Positions 16,453 to 24,139 of a DNA stretch of 64,000 nucleotides are shown here, piece by piece. Position numbers and translations under genes: made by a program. Under the pieces are notes generated by a model. That model did not search any database and was not told the DNA's origin. It was given only the letters and a program-made list of their open reading frames with translations. The stretch spans positions 2,514,001 to 2,578,000 of the forward strand of contig NZ_CP021913.1 of assembly GCF_002814095.1 (NCBI RefSeq), written 5' to 3'. Each line of letters starts with the position of its first letter. Positions within the stretch are counted from its first letter, which is position 1. The DNA comes from Sagittula sp. P11. GTDB taxonomy: Bacteria; Pseudomonadota; Alphaproteobacteria; Rhodobacterales; Rhodobacteraceae.

Positions 16453-18738
16453 ATGAAATTCCGCTTTCCCATCGTCATCATCGACGAGGATTTCCGATCC
16501 GAAAACACATCCGGCCTTGGCATCCGCGCCTTGGCCCAAGCCATTGAAAGCGAAGGGTTCGAGGTGCTCGGCGTCACCAGCTACGGTGACCTGAGCCAGT
16601 TCGCCCAGCAGCAAAGCCGCGCCTCTGCGTTCGTGTTGTCCATCGACGACGAGGAATTCACCCCCGGGCCCGATCTGGACCCGGCTGTGCTGAACCTGCG
16701 CAAGTTCATCGAGGAAGTGCGCTGGAAGAATGCCGACGTGCCGATCTACGTCTATGGCGAAACCAAGACCTCGCGCCATTTGCCAAACGACATCCTGCGT
16801 GAGCTGCACGGCTTCATCCACATGTTCGAGGACACGCCGGAGTTCGTGGCCAAGCACATCATCCGCGAGGCGAAAAGCTACCTCGAATACATCCAGCCGC
16901 CATTCTTCAAGGAGCTTCTGGATTACGCCGAGGACGGGTCCTACTCGTGGCACTGCCCTGGGCACTCGGGCGGCGTGGCGTTCCTGAAGTCGCCCATCGG
17001 GCAGATGTACCACCAGTTCTACGGCGAGAACATGCTGCGCGCCGACGTGTGCAACGCGGTGGAGGAGCTGGGCCAGCTTCTGGACCACAACGGGGCCATC
17101 GGCGAGTCGGAGAAGAACGCGGCGCGGATCTTCAACGCCGACCACTGCTTCTTCGTGACCAATGGCACCTCGACCTCGAACAAGATGGTCTGGCACCATA
17201 CCGTTGCGCCGGGCGACGTGGTGGTGGTGGACCGCAACTGCCACAAGTCGATCCTGCACTCGATCATCATGACTGGCGCGATCCCGGTCTTCCTGAAGCC
17301 CACCCGCAACCACTGGGGCATCATCGGACCGATCCAGCGGTCGGAGTTCGAGCCGGAGGCGATCAAGGCCAAGATCCGCGCCAACCCGCTGCTGGAAGGC
17401 GTCGACCCGGAGACGGTCAAGCCGCGCATCCTGACCCTGACCCAATCGACCTATGACGGCGTGCTTTACAACACCGAGGTCATCAAGGGCATGCTGGACG
17501 GCTGGATCGAGAACCTGCATTTCGACGAGGCCTGGCTGCCGCACGCGGCCTTCCACCCGTTCTACGGCACCTATCACGCCATGGGGCGCAAGCGGGAACG
17601 CAGCAAGAAATCGGTGACCTACGTCACGCAGTCGGTGCACAAGCTGCTGGCCGGGATTTCGCAGGCGAGCCACGTTTTGGTGCAGGACAGCGAAGAGACG
17701 AAGCTGGACCGCCATCTGTTCAACGAGGCGTACCTGATGCACACCTCGACCTCGCCGCAGTATTCGATCATCGCGTCCTGCGACGTGGCTGCAGCGATGA
17801 TGGAGCCTCCGGGCGGCACCGCGCTGGTGGAGGAGAGCCTCGACGAGGCGCTCGATTTCCGCCGGGCGATGCGCAAGGTCGACGAGGAGTTCGGCAACGA
17901 CTGGTGGTTCCAGGTCTGGGGGCCGGACACGCTGGCCGAGGAAGGCATCGGCCGCGCCAAGGACTGGGAGCTGAAGAAGACCGACAGCGAGGGCGTCGAA
18001 AGTTCGGGCGAGGATGCGTGGCACGGCTTTGGCGACATGGCCCGCGGGTTCAACATGCTCGACCCGATCAAGGCGACGATCATCACGCCGGGCCTGAACA
18101 TCGACGGTCTGTTCTCGGACGAGGGCATCCCGGCCTCCATCGTGTCGAAGTACCTGACCGAACATGGCGTCGTGGTCGAGAAGACCGGGCTTTATTCCTT
18201 CTTCATCATGTTCACCATCGGCATCACCAAGGGCCGGTGGAATACGCTTCTGGCGGCGTTGCAGCAGTTCAAGGACGACTACGACCGGAACAACCCGCTG
18301 TGGCGCGTCATGCCGGAGTTCTGCGCCGCACAGCGCCGGTACGAGAAGATGGGCCTGAAGGACCTCTGCCAGCACGTACACACGATGTATGCAAAGTATG
18401 ACGTGGCCCGCCTGTCGACGGAGATCTACCTGAGCGACCACCACCCGGCGATGACCCCGTCCGAGGCGTTCTCGCACATCGCGCGCCGCACGACCCAGCG
18501 CGTGCCGATCGACGAGCTGGAGGGCCGCGTGACCACGTCGCTGGTGACGCCGTACCCGCCGGGTATCCCGCTTTTGATCCCGGGCGAGGTCTTCAACGCC
18601 AAGATCGTGGACTACCTGCGCTTCAACCGGGACTTCGCACGCGAATGCCCGGGGTTCGAGACCGACATCCACGGGCTGGTGCAGGAGGTGGGCGAGAACG
18701 GTGTCGTCCACTACTTCGCGGACTGCGTCGCCGAATAG
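16453..18738 (+). CDS. Orn/Lys/Arg decarboxylase, biodegradative type
   Basis: 761 residues, the length of fold-type I basic amino acid decarboxylases (AdiA, CadA and SpeF class). An N-terminal wing domain (about 1-130) precedes the pyridoxal-phosphate core, with the cofactor lysine K397 in TQSVHKLLAGISQAS, and the C-terminal domain holds the TPYPPGIPLLIPGE motif. It removes CO2 from arginine, lysine or ornithine to give agmatine, cadaverine or putrescine. The substrate cannot be settled from sequence alone. A GAGGAG box precedes the ATG and a hairpin follows the stop. No antiporter gene lies beside it, so an acid-resistance role is less certain. Confidence 0.88.
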   Translation: MKFRFPIVIIDEDFRSENTSGLGIRALAQAIESEGFEVLGVTSYGDLSQFAQQQSRASAFVLSIDDEEFTPGPDLDPAVLNLRKFIEEVRWKNADVPIYVYGETKTSRHLPNDILRELHGFIHMFEDTPEFVAKHIIREAKSYLEYIQPPFFKELLDYAEDGSYSWHCPGHSGGVAFLKSPIGQMYHQFYGENMLRADVCNAVEELGQLLDHNGAIGESEKNAARIFNADHCFFVTNGTSTSNKMVWHHTVAPGDVVVVDRNCHKSILHSIIMTGAIPVFLKPTRNHWGIIGPIQRSEFEPEAIKAKIRANPLLEGVDPETVKPRILTLTQSTYDGVLYNTEVIKGMLDGWIENLHFDEAWLPHAAFHPFYGTYHAMGRKRERSKKSVTYVTQSVHKLLAGISQASHVLVQDSEETKLDRHLFNEAYLMHTSTSPQYSIIASCDVAAAMMEPPGGTALVEESLDEALDFRRAMRKVDEEFGNDWWFQVWGPDTLAEEGIGRAKDWELKKTDSEGVESSGEDAWHGFGDMARGFNMLDPIKATIITPGLNIDGLFSDEGIPASIVSKYLTEHGVVVEKTGLYSFFIMFTIGITKGRWNTLLAALQQFKDDYDRNNPLWRVMPEFCAAQRRYEKMGLKDLCQHVHTMYAKYDVARLSTEIYLSDHHPAMTPSEAFSHIARRTTQRVPIDELEGRVTTSLVTPYPPGIPLLIPGEVFNAKIVDYLRFNRDFARECPGFETDIHGLVQEVGENGVVHYFADCVAE

Positions 18739-18768
18739 GTAAGTGCACTGGACGTGACATCACGTGTG

Positions 18769-18794
18769 GCGCCCGTTCCTGCAGGAGCGGGCGC
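18769..18794. terminator. Hairpin between convergent decarboxylase and apbE genes
   Basis: GCGCCCG (18769-18775) pairs with CGGGCGC (18788-18794), and the loop itself contains the palindrome TCCTGCAGGA. A short ATTTT follows on the plus strand. Placed at the junction of two convergent genes, it can end transcription from the left and perhaps from the right, touching the apbE stop codon. Confidence 0.6.
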
Positions 18795-19750
18795 TATACA
18801 TTTTGCAGGGCCAGCTCCGCGAAGACCCGACCCGTCGCGACACTTTCGATTTGCCCGCCCGGCGACCGTTGCAGGAACAGAGCGTCCAGGCCATGCCTTT
18901 CGGCGAGGGCGATGCCCTTCACCACACCCAGCACCATCAGCGCGGTCGCCCAGGCGTCCGCCTCTGCGCAGGTCTTTGCCACGACCGTGACCGATGCAGG
19001 CGGCGCGGACAGCGGCGCGCCCCGGGTCGGGTCCATCGTGTGGGACAGGCGGCGTGTGCCGAGATCGATCCAATGCCTGTAATCGCCGGAAGTGGCGACA
19101 GCGGCGTCCTCCAGCATCAGGACGGAATGGGCGGCGCGGTGCCCGTGATCGGGTGTTTCGACGGCGACGCTCCAGGGGCTCCTGTCGGGGCGCAGCCCCA
19201 GTGCGCGCAGTTCCCCGTCGATCCCGACGAGGCCGTTCGCGATCCCGAACCGGAGAAGCGTCTCGGCCAGCCGGTCGACGCCGTAGCCCTTGGCGATCCC
19301 GTTGAGGTCCAGCGCCAGCGGTACACGCTTGCGCACGGCGGACGCGCCGATCTCGACCGCGTCTGAGGCTGCTGTGCGCCTGCGGTCCATGGCGGCGCGG
19401 ATCGCGTCCGGCGCGGCGTCTGCCGGGCCGAAGCCCCAGGCCGTGACCGCGTCGCCAAGACCCACGTCAAAGGCGCCGCCCGTCTGCTGCCCGATCTCCA
19501 GGCCCAGTCTCAGGACGGCAACCAGGTGGTCGGGCATAGGCACCCAACGGTCGACCGGCGCCGCGTTCAGGCGCATCAGGTCGCTGTCGGCCCGCCAGGT
19601 CGACATCTGTGCGTCGACCTCCTCCACCGCGGTTTGCAGGGCGGCGCGAAGGGGGGCAACGTCGAATCCCCTTGTTGCGTGGAAAACGGCGGACCAGCGG
19701 GTGCCCATGGTCGGGCCGTGGAGGGCGTGTCGGATCGGGTCAGTAGACAT
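18794..19750 (-). CDS. apbE: FAD:protein FMN transferase (ApbE family)
   Basis: About 318 residues. ApbE enzymes use FAD to attach FMN covalently to Ser or Thr in target motifs of exported redox proteins. Family motifs: GPTMGTRWS at the N-terminus, AQMSTWRADSDLMRLN near residue 50, ALDLNGIAKGYGVD near 150 and GDYRHWIDLGTRRLSHTMDP near 225. No signal peptide or lipobox is visible, unlike many ApbE proteins. The start may be ATG 19750 or ATG 19759; both overlap the end of the reductase gene. A plausible target is the DUF2271 protein of the same operon. Confidence 0.9.
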   Translation of the reverse strand: MSTDPIRHALHGPTMGTRWSAVFHATRGFDVAPLRAALQTAVEEVDAQMSTWRADSDLMRLNAAPVDRWVPMPDHLVAVLRLGLEIGQQTGGAFDVGLGDAVTAWGFGPADAAPDAIRAAMDRRRTAASDAVEIGASAVRKRVPLALDLNGIAKGYGVDRLAETLLRFGIANGLVGIDGELRALGLRPDRSPWSVAVETPDHGHRAAHSVLMLEDAAVATSGDYRHWIDLGTRRLSHTMDPTRGAPLSAPPASVTVVAKTCAEADAWATALMVLGVVKGIALAERHGLDALFLQRSPGGQIESVATGRVFAELALQNV

Positions 19751-21953
19751 CTTCTGCATAGCGTCCCTGGGCTTTCAGTGTGGCCGGGCTCAGGCCGGTC
19801 GGGGCAAGGATATCGGTCAGCGCGGCGCGCACGCCCTCGGCCATCTGACGCCCGCCACAGACCATGACCTTCGCGCCGCTCTGGATGAGGCGGGCCACCT
19901 CGGCAGCATCGTCGCGCAGGGCATCCTGCACATGGCGCGGGTGCCCGCCGCGCGACGTGGCGGTGACGAGGCGGGCCAGCCGCCTCTCCCTCGCCCAGTC
20001 CGACAATTCCTCACCGTAGAGCAGATCGCTTTTCGGATCGCGCAGGCCGAAAAACAGATGCATGGGGCGCCGTTTCGCATTGGACCGCAGAAACCCGGCC
20101 AGCGGCGCGACCCCCGTGCCTGCCCCGATGAGGAGCAGAGGTTTGCGTCCCCGTCCGGGATGGAAAGCCGGGTTGCGGCGCAGGAAAGCGTTGACCGTTT
20201 CGCCGGGCGTGAGCGCGGTCAGCATGCCGGAACACAGCCCGCCGGGATGCCTGCGTACCACGATCTCGACAAACCCGTCCCGGGCGCCGGAGGCCAGGGA
20301 GTAGAAGCGCGGCACCTGTGACCCGTCCGGAAGGATGCCGATGAGATCGCCCGCCCGGAAACCAGCAAGGCCCTTGCCGGTCAGCCGCTGCCAAAGGGAC
20401 GCGGGGGGAAGGGCGAACCGCAGAATGGAGGTGGGTGCCTGGACCTCTGCCCCGTAGTCCCGGCGCGACACCAGCCTGAGCGTTTCCGTCGCCGGGCGGA
20501 CGGGCTGGTGGTTCAGCGTCAGGTCGCGCCCTATCGCGTCGCCAAGCGCATGGCCCCAGCGTTCGAAGTCCTGCGGCGATTGCCGGTCCACGGTGTCGAA
20601 GGGCAGGAGCAGTGGCCAGCCGGCGTTCTCTGCCGTAACCGCGAGGGTGCGGGCAAAGCCGCAGAACTCCGGGAAGCCGCTGTCGCCGAAGCCGAGCACG
20701 GCCAGTGGAATGTCGGCGGTCTGTGCTGCCAGCCGGTCCAGCGCGCCCTTGGCCGTGGCGGGGGCGTCGCCGTTGCCGTAGGTGGCGGCCATTATGACAA
20801 TGCGCCGGGCCGAGGTATAGCGATGCGGCGCGAGGCTGGACAGCGGTGCTGTGTGAACCCTCTGGCCTGCGTCGGTCAGCGCGGCGTGCAGGGTGGCGGC
20901 AAAGCCCCATGTCGTGCCGCCCTCGCTGGCGACCAGCAGGATGGTGTCGGCCTCGCTAGCGGTGGCGTTCGCCGCAATGCGGGGCCGCCCGCGCGCTCCG
21001 GCCCGCCAGATGAGCAGACCGGTCACCCCCATTGCCGGTACGCCAAGCGCCATGAGCCCCAGCAGAAGGCCCAGCACGGCAGCGCCCTGTCCGGTATGCA
21101 GCGTGAATACAAGCTCCGAGACCCGCTCTGTCAGGGAAAGCGGAGTCCATGCCAGGAGGCTGCCCGTGCCCTGATCGACGTACCCGGTGCCGCGGTCGGT
21201 CTTCAGGGTGAAGACGTCGGAAGTGTCGCCGGGGTAGGGAAAGGTCAGTTCGCGCAGGGCGGTAACCGGCAGATCCGTCAGCGTCTCCATGTCGTGGAAG
21301 GCGGCGCCGTTCTGGCCGCTGATCGTCTCCGGGATGGGCAAGGGCCCGGCTTCAGGCAGAAGGCCGAAGGTCGAGGCGGTCATCCACAGTGCGGTGGCGG
21401 ACGACAGCACGAATGCCGGAACGGCCACCCGTGCGAGCATGGTGTGCCACCGGCCCGCTGCCGGGCCCTGCGTGCGCGAGAACCAACGGTGCCATCCGCC
21501 TGCCCGCCGTGCCACCAGCGCAGCGCCGGAGGCCGACAGCAACAACATGGCCGCTGCGCCAAGCGCCGTGACGATGCGCCCCGCGTCCCCGAGGAAGAGC
21601 GAGCGGTGAAGGTTGGTCAGCCAGCGCACGGCCGGGTTCGGATCGGCGTCGGCCACCGCCTTGCCGGTGTCGGGGTCGACGATCGCGGAACCGGGCGTGC
21701 CGAGATCGAACCAGTAGGCGGTGATCTTGCCGGAAGGTGCGCGCCGGATCTGCTCGACGCCCGGGAACTGGACGCTGATGCGTTCGGCCAGCGTGGCCAC
21801 CGAAAGCCCCGGATCGGTGGCCGGGGCCGACAGCCGTTCGGCCACGGGAAAGACCGAGAGCGCCGCGCCGCTCAGCACAAGCACGGTCAGGAGGGCCAGC
21901 GCCACAAGGCCCGGCCAGCGGTGAAGCGCGCGGATCATGCCCTTTTGCCTCAC
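19740..21953 (-). CDS. PepSY-membrane/flavodoxin/FAD-NADPH reductase fusion
   Basis: About 737 residues. The N-terminal part (to about 330) is a PepSY-associated membrane region with four hydrophobic helices and two loops facing the periplasm; conserved histidines (LHRWPGL, LHRSLF, RWHTMLA, LHTGQG) could bind heme. Then come a flavodoxin-like FMN domain (about 338-480, VASEGGTTWGFA and AATYGNGDAP) and an FAD/NADPH reductase domain (about 490-737, with RFYSLASG, GAGTGVAPLAGF and VMVCGGRQMAEGV). It should carry electrons from cytosolic NADPH across the membrane. The start is GTG 21953, overlapping the DUF2271 stop, or ATG 21938. ApbE follows with overlap. Confidence 0.85.
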   Translation of the reverse strand: MRQKGMIRALHRWPGLVALALLTVLVLSGAALSVFPVAERLSAPATDPGLSVATLAERISVQFPGVEQIRRAPSGKITAYWFDLGTPGSAIVDPDTGKAVADADPNPAVRWLTNLHRSLFLGDAGRIVTALGAAAMLLLSASGAALVARRAGGWHRWFSRTQGPAAGRWHTMLARVAVPAFVLSSATALWMTASTFGLLPEAGPLPIPETISGQNGAAFHDMETLTDLPVTALRELTFPYPGDTSDVFTLKTDRGTGYVDQGTGSLLAWTPLSLTERVSELVFTLHTGQGAAVLGLLLGLMALGVPAMGVTGLLIWRAGARGRPRIAANATASEADTILLVASEGGTTWGFAATLHAALTDAGQRVHTAPLSSLAPHRYTSARRIVIMAATYGNGDAPATAKGALDRLAAQTADIPLAVLGFGDSGFPEFCGFARTLAVTAENAGWPLLLPFDTVDRQSPQDFERWGHALGDAIGRDLTLNHQPVRPATETLRLVSRRDYGAEVQAPTSILRFALPPASLWQRLTGKGLAGFRAGDLIGILPDGSQVPRFYSLASGARDGFVEIVVRRHPGGLCSGMLTALTPGETVNAFLRRNPAFHPGRGRKPLLLIGAGTGVAPLAGFLRSNAKRRPMHLFFGLRDPKSDLLYGEELSDWARERRLARLVTATSRGGHPRHVQDALRDDAAEVARLIQSGAKVMVCGGRQMAEGVRAALTDILAPTGLSPATLKAQGRYAEDVY

Positions 21954-22420
21954 ATCTCGTAGCTGAACTGTGCGACGTAGCGACGGCCCCGCGTCGCCGT
22001 GCCCTGGTCGCCCGAGGTCAACGGCACCGCGATTTCGTTCGGGCTGTCGCGCATGTCCTCGACCGCGGCGTCGACGTGCAGGGTGTAGCCCGCGTCGAAC
22101 AGCGCATCGGCAAGGTCGAGCGTCACACTCAAGGTGCGGCCCGCGCCGACGCTGGCTCCGGTGATCCCGTCGATCTGTGCGCTGTCGCCGCCAGTGGCGC
22201 GAAACCAGTCGGTCAGGTGCTTGTAGTACTTGGACTTTCTGCCAGCCATCCAGAGGCTGCCGACATATTTGCCGGAGGCATCGGTGACATAGAGGCTGAG
22301 GTAGGCGCCGTCCCCGCCATAGGGGTTCAGCGTCGTGTTGAGGGTGACGGGACGGGCGGCGACGGCGGCGGGTGCGGACAACGCGGTGCAGAGCGCAAGA
22401 GCGGCGGTCAGGCTTTTCAT
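21950..22420 (-). CDS. Exported DUF2271 protein with a flavinylation-like motif
   Basis: 156 residues with a Sec signal peptide (MKSLTAALALCTALSAPAAV) and a compact beta-rich domain of the DUF2271 type. Residues 84-90 read DGITGAS, matching the D-g-x-t-g-A-T/S pattern that ApbE enzymes modify with FMN, so S90 is a candidate flavin site. Encoded in one operon with a PepSY/flavodoxin reductase and ApbE, it is a likely periplasmic flavoprotein that receives electrons from the reductase. The start at 22420 is preferred over 22462 because it begins the signal peptide. Confidence 0.75.
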   Translation of the reverse strand: MKSLTAALALCTALSAPAAVAARPVTLNTTLNPYGGDGAYLSLYVTDASGKYVGSLWMAGRKSKYYKHLTDWFRATGGDSAQIDGITGASVGAGRTLSVTLDLADALFDAGYTLHVDAAVEDMRDSPNEIAVPLTSGDQGTATRGRRYVAQFSYEM

Positions 22421-22484
22421 CAGGGGACTCCGGTGTTCGGGAAAGGGGTTCGGGCGCGGCACGTCCTGCGCCGCGCCGTGCGGA

Positions 22485-22844
22485 TCACTTCATTTCGACC
22501 TGCGGCGCGGCGCCGTTGCCGAAGAGACCGTTCTGCGGGGGCGTGACAGTGCCTGCGGGCGCCGGGTTCATCGCCGTGTTGCCGCAGTCGTCATCGTCGT
22601 CATCGTCGTCGTGGTCATCGTCGTCATCGCCGTAGGATGCCCGGCAGTCGTGATCGTCGTCGTCATCGTCATCGCCGTCCCAGTCGGCGAGGTGGAAGGC
22701 ACGACCGGCTGCACCGTCTTCGAACAGTGTCCGGACGGTCTCGGCCGGTGTGCGTCCGGGGGAAGCCATCGCGCTCCAGGTGGGAATGCCGATGGCAGCG
22801 GCCAGAAGGGTGGTGCCGGTCAGAATGGCGAGGGTCTTTTTCAT
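22485..22844 (-). CDS. Exported Asp/His-rich low-complexity protein, function unknown
   Basis: 119 residues: a signal peptide (about 1-27), a short ordinary segment (about 28-55), then two tracts of consecutive aspartates with interspersed histidines and two cysteines (about 56-87), and a Pro/Gly-rich tail. The acidic tracts could bind calcium or transition metals, or act as a flexible linker; no enzyme fold is seen. AAGGAG lies upstream of the ATG at 22844. It sits 64 bases upstream of the DUF2271 gene on the same strand, so it is probably cotranscribed with the flavin electron-transfer genes and controlled by the divergent two-component system. Confidence 0.65.
   Translation of the reverse strand: MKKTLAILTGTTLLAAAIGIPTWSAMASPGRTPAETVRTLFEDGAAGRAFHLADWDGDDDDDDDHDCRASYGDDDDDHDDDDDDDDCGNTAMNPAPAGTVTPPQNGLFGNGAAPQVEMK
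22587..22680. repeat. Degenerate trinucleotide repeat encoding Asp/His tracts
   Basis: Two stretches (22587-22630 and 22648-22680) consist of GTC/ATC/GTG triplets on the plus strand, reading as GAC/GAT/CAC (Asp/His) in the minus-strand gene. Mixed synonymous GAC and GAT codons make it degenerate rather than a pure microsatellite. Such tracts are prone to in-frame length change. Confidence 0.75.
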
Positions 22845-23046
22845 CGCGTGGTCTCCTTGTCGCGGGATAAGACCAATCTGGGGGCCGTGTCTGAGCGCAG
22901 CCTGACGGATCGGCAGATAGGCCTTCAGCTTTCCGTCAGGTTTGTCGGAAGACCGCGCTTGTCGGGAAAAGACGCGGAAATGCCCGGCAGGCGGGGCCTG
23001 TCGGGTTGAGGGTCATGGATGTTCAGGAGGAGCAGGTGTGCGCCGT

Positions 23047-23325
23047 TCAGTCGTCGTCGCGCTTCAGTTCGAACTCCACGATCTCAAGCGTCTGAGGGTT
23101 GATCTTGACCTCGATCCGCCGTCCGTCCGCGTCCTGTCCGCGGACCTCGTAGCAGCCATCGTCGATCTTGATCCGGCGTACGGTCCAGTTGTTGTCCTCT
23201 GCCAGCTTTGCGACGGCTCCGCGTGGCTGCCAGTCGGCCATCGGCACATAGCAGTCGTCGTCCGCCCGGACCGGACCCGCCAAGGCCGTGGCGAGAACGG
23301 CCAGAACTGCGCATGTCGTCTTCAC
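23047..23325 (-). CDS. Small periplasmic PepSY-domain protein
   Basis: About 92 residues: signal peptide (starting at GTG 23325, KTTCAVLAVLATALAG, cleaved near VRA-DDD) and one PepSY domain with the pattern NNWTVRRIKIDDGCYEV and RRIEVKINPQTLEIVEFEL. PepSY domains bind or inhibit partner proteins in the periplasm, and proteins of this size often sit next to two-component systems. The GTG start has an AAGGAGA box eight bases upstream; the longer open frame to 23604 runs antisense into the regulator gene and is rejected. It is divergent from the response regulator by 154 bases. Confidence 0.8.
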   Translation of the reverse strand: MKTTCAVLAVLATALAGPVRADDDCYVPMADWQPRGAVAKLAEDNNWTVRRIKIDDGCYEVRGQDADGRRIEVKINPQTLEIVEFELKRDDD

Positions 23326-23479
23326 GGGCCGATCTCCTTGTCGTGGCCGGGCGATGCCGGACTGGCCTCCACACTCCAACACGAAGCTGACGGCAAGCTG
23401 AAGCGAGGGTGCGCGGTTTGTCAGCCTTGTGTCAGCCCGGCAAGCCAAGGATGCTGCAACCGAGAGGAAGACGGCCACC

Positions 23480-24139
23480 ATGCGCATCCTGCTGATCGAA
23501 GACGACCATGTCCTGGGCGCCGCCACGCGCGACCAGATCGCCAGCGACGGGCATTCTGCGGACTGGGTGAAACGTCTGGACGAGGCGCGCGAGGCGATCC
23601 GCAACGCGGCCTACGACCTGATCCTCCTGGACCTGATGCTGCCCGATGGCCTCGGGCTTCACTTTCTAAGGGCGCTGCGCACCGGCGGCGATGTCACGCC
23701 GGTCATCATCCTGACCGCGCTGGACCAGGTGTCCGACCGGATTGCGGGGCTGAACGCGGGCGCGGACGACTATCTCGTGAAGCCTTTCGACCTGGACGAA
23801 CTGTCGGCGCGGATCGGCTCTGTCGCGCGGCGCTACACCGGCAACCCCAATCCGATCGTCACGCACGGTCCGCTGGCCATCGACCTTGCGGCCCGCAGCA
23901 TCACCCGCGACGGCAGGCCGGTGCAATTGACCGCGCGCGAGTGGGCGCTGTTCGAGGCCTTCCTGTCCCGGCCCGGCCAGCTCCTGTCCAAGGCGCAACT
24001 GGAGGACAAGCTCTATGCCTTCGGCGCGGAGATCGAGAGCAACACAATCGAGGTGCACGTCAGCCGCCTGCGCAAGAAACTGGGGCCGGCGGTGATCGAG
24101 ACGGAACGTGGCCTCGGCTACCGGCTGGGTCGCGCATGA
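23480..24139 (+). CDS. OmpR-family response regulator
   Basis: 219 residues: receiver domain (acidic pair D8/D9, phosphoacceptor D51 in LILLDLMLPDG, conserved lysine in LVKPFD) and a C-terminal winged helix (TAREWALFEAFLSRPG, NTIEVHVSRLRKKLG, TERGLGYRL). It resembles QseB/PmrA-type regulators. The ATG at 23480 begins the receiver; upstream in-frame residues are not conserved. The stop overlaps the start of the kinase gene (ATGA). It is divergent from the PepSY and flavin genes, which are its probable targets. Confidence 0.92.
   Translation: MRILLIEDDHVLGAATRDQIASDGHSADWVKRLDEAREAIRNAAYDLILLDLMLPDGLGLHFLRALRTGGDVTPVIILTALDQVSDRIAGLNAGADDYLVKPFDLDELSARIGSVARRYTGNPNPIVTHGPLAIDLAARSITRDGRPVQLTAREWALFEAFLSRPGQLLSKAQLEDKLYAFGAEIESNTIEVHVSRLRKKLGPAVIETERGLGYRLGRA

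Noticed and set aside
16234-18711. 825-codon antisense open frame opposite the Orn/Lys/Arg decarboxylase gene
   Set aside because: GC-rich third positions leave long open antisense frames; the translated sequence is His/Arg/Val-rich without any domain, while the sense frame encodes a complete known enzyme.
22587-22680. Repeated GTC/ATC triplets as a CRISPR or microsatellite array
   Set aside because: There are no spacers; the triplets are Asp/His codons of an exported acidic protein.
22942-24135. Extension of the sensor kinase frame upstream of 24136
   Set aside because: It is the response regulator read in the wrong frame; the kinase ATG overlaps the regulator stop as a normal coupled start.
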